Part shown: piece by piece, positions 5,447-5,530 of the stretch | Position numbering within the stretch: position 1 is the first letter of the stretch | How the letters are laid out: each line of letters begins with the position of its first letter | NCBI GenBank assembly: GCA_029940715.1 | Contig: JAPYTU010000035.1 | Span: 9,867-15,396 of the forward strand | Length of the DNA stretch: 5,530 nt | Source of the DNA: Cytophagales bacterium | Lineage (GTDB): Bacteria; Bacteroidota; Bacteroidia; Cytophagales; MED-G16 | Direction: 5' to 3' | Program-made: the position numbers and the translations under genes | Notes under the pieces: generated by a model | The model's database searches: none | Told to the model about the DNA's origin: nothing | The model's input: only the letters and a program-made list of their open reading frames with translations

Positions 5447-5530
5447 ATGATACTCAATCTAAAAAAAATATTCGTAATTATAACCCTTATCTTTTTAACT
5501 AATTACTCAGAATCATTAGCACAATCAATT
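5447..5530 (+). CDS. N-terminus of an exported protein, cut by the window edge
   Basis: Only 28 codons are inside the window. They form a textbook signal peptide: basic n-region MILNLKK, hydrophobic core IFVIITLIFL (8-17), a polar stretch TNYSES and a likely signal peptidase I site after SLA, just before Q26. A mature N-terminus starting with Q after an LA site is very common among exported proteins of Bacteroidota. There is no lipobox cysteine in the visible part. The mature protein lies outside, so its identity cannot be given. The frame continues open to the right edge. An A-rich tract immediately precedes the ATG. Confidence 0.75.
   Translation, partial: MILNLKKIFVIITLIFLTNYSESLAQSI

Noticed and set aside
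1..5530. tRNA, rRNA, CRISPR array, insertion sequence, phage or attachment site
   Set aside because: No cloverleaf-like or GC-richer RNA segment, no regularly spaced repeats, no transposase or integrase frame and no terminal inverted repeats were found on either strand.

Overview
The window looks like chromosomal DNA from a member of the Bacteroidota, most likely a free-living, very AT-rich flavobacterium-like lineage. Three things point there. It carries a DUF4199 membrane protein, a family found mainly in this phylum. Candidate promoters fit the phylum's TAnnTTTG -7 element rather than the sigma70 TATAAT box. The UvrA has the Bacteroidota-like replacement of two cysteine pairs. No Shine-Dalgarno sequence stands out before any gene. 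The taxonomic call is an inference from these features, not from a search.

Layout. Positions 1-1670 (minus) hold the N-terminal 556 codons of uvrA, which runs off the left edge. Seven bases upstream of it, on the same strand, is a TIGR01777-family NAD(P)-binding epimerase-like gene (1678-2595), so the two probably form one transcript. A divergent gene (2634-3269, plus) encodes an unrecognised 211-residue protein with a signal peptide and a charged helical body. It ends 7 bases from the stop of a convergent MoxR-type AAA+ ATPase gene (3277-4239, minus). Upstream of moxR is a 231-base gap with a moxR promoter candidate and a possible 25-residue membrane peptide on the plus strand (4397-4474). 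Then come a DUF4199 gene (4471-5025, minus, start corrected from a TTG at 5052) and a 90-residue acidic helical protein of unknown function (5096-5368, minus). At the right edge, from 5447 (plus), is the start of a gene with a clear signal peptide.

How the genes fit together. UvrA is the damage-recognition ATPase of nucleotide excision repair. Its upstream partner has no known repair role, so the pairing probably reflects transcription rather than pathway. The MoxR ATPase lacks the DUF58/BatA-type partner that normally follows it. The rest are envelope-associated or unknown proteins. I see no rRNA, tRNA, CRISPR, insertion sequence or phage signature, and no obvious defence or novel multi-gene system. 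The region reads as ordinary core genome interspersed with lineage-specific small genes.
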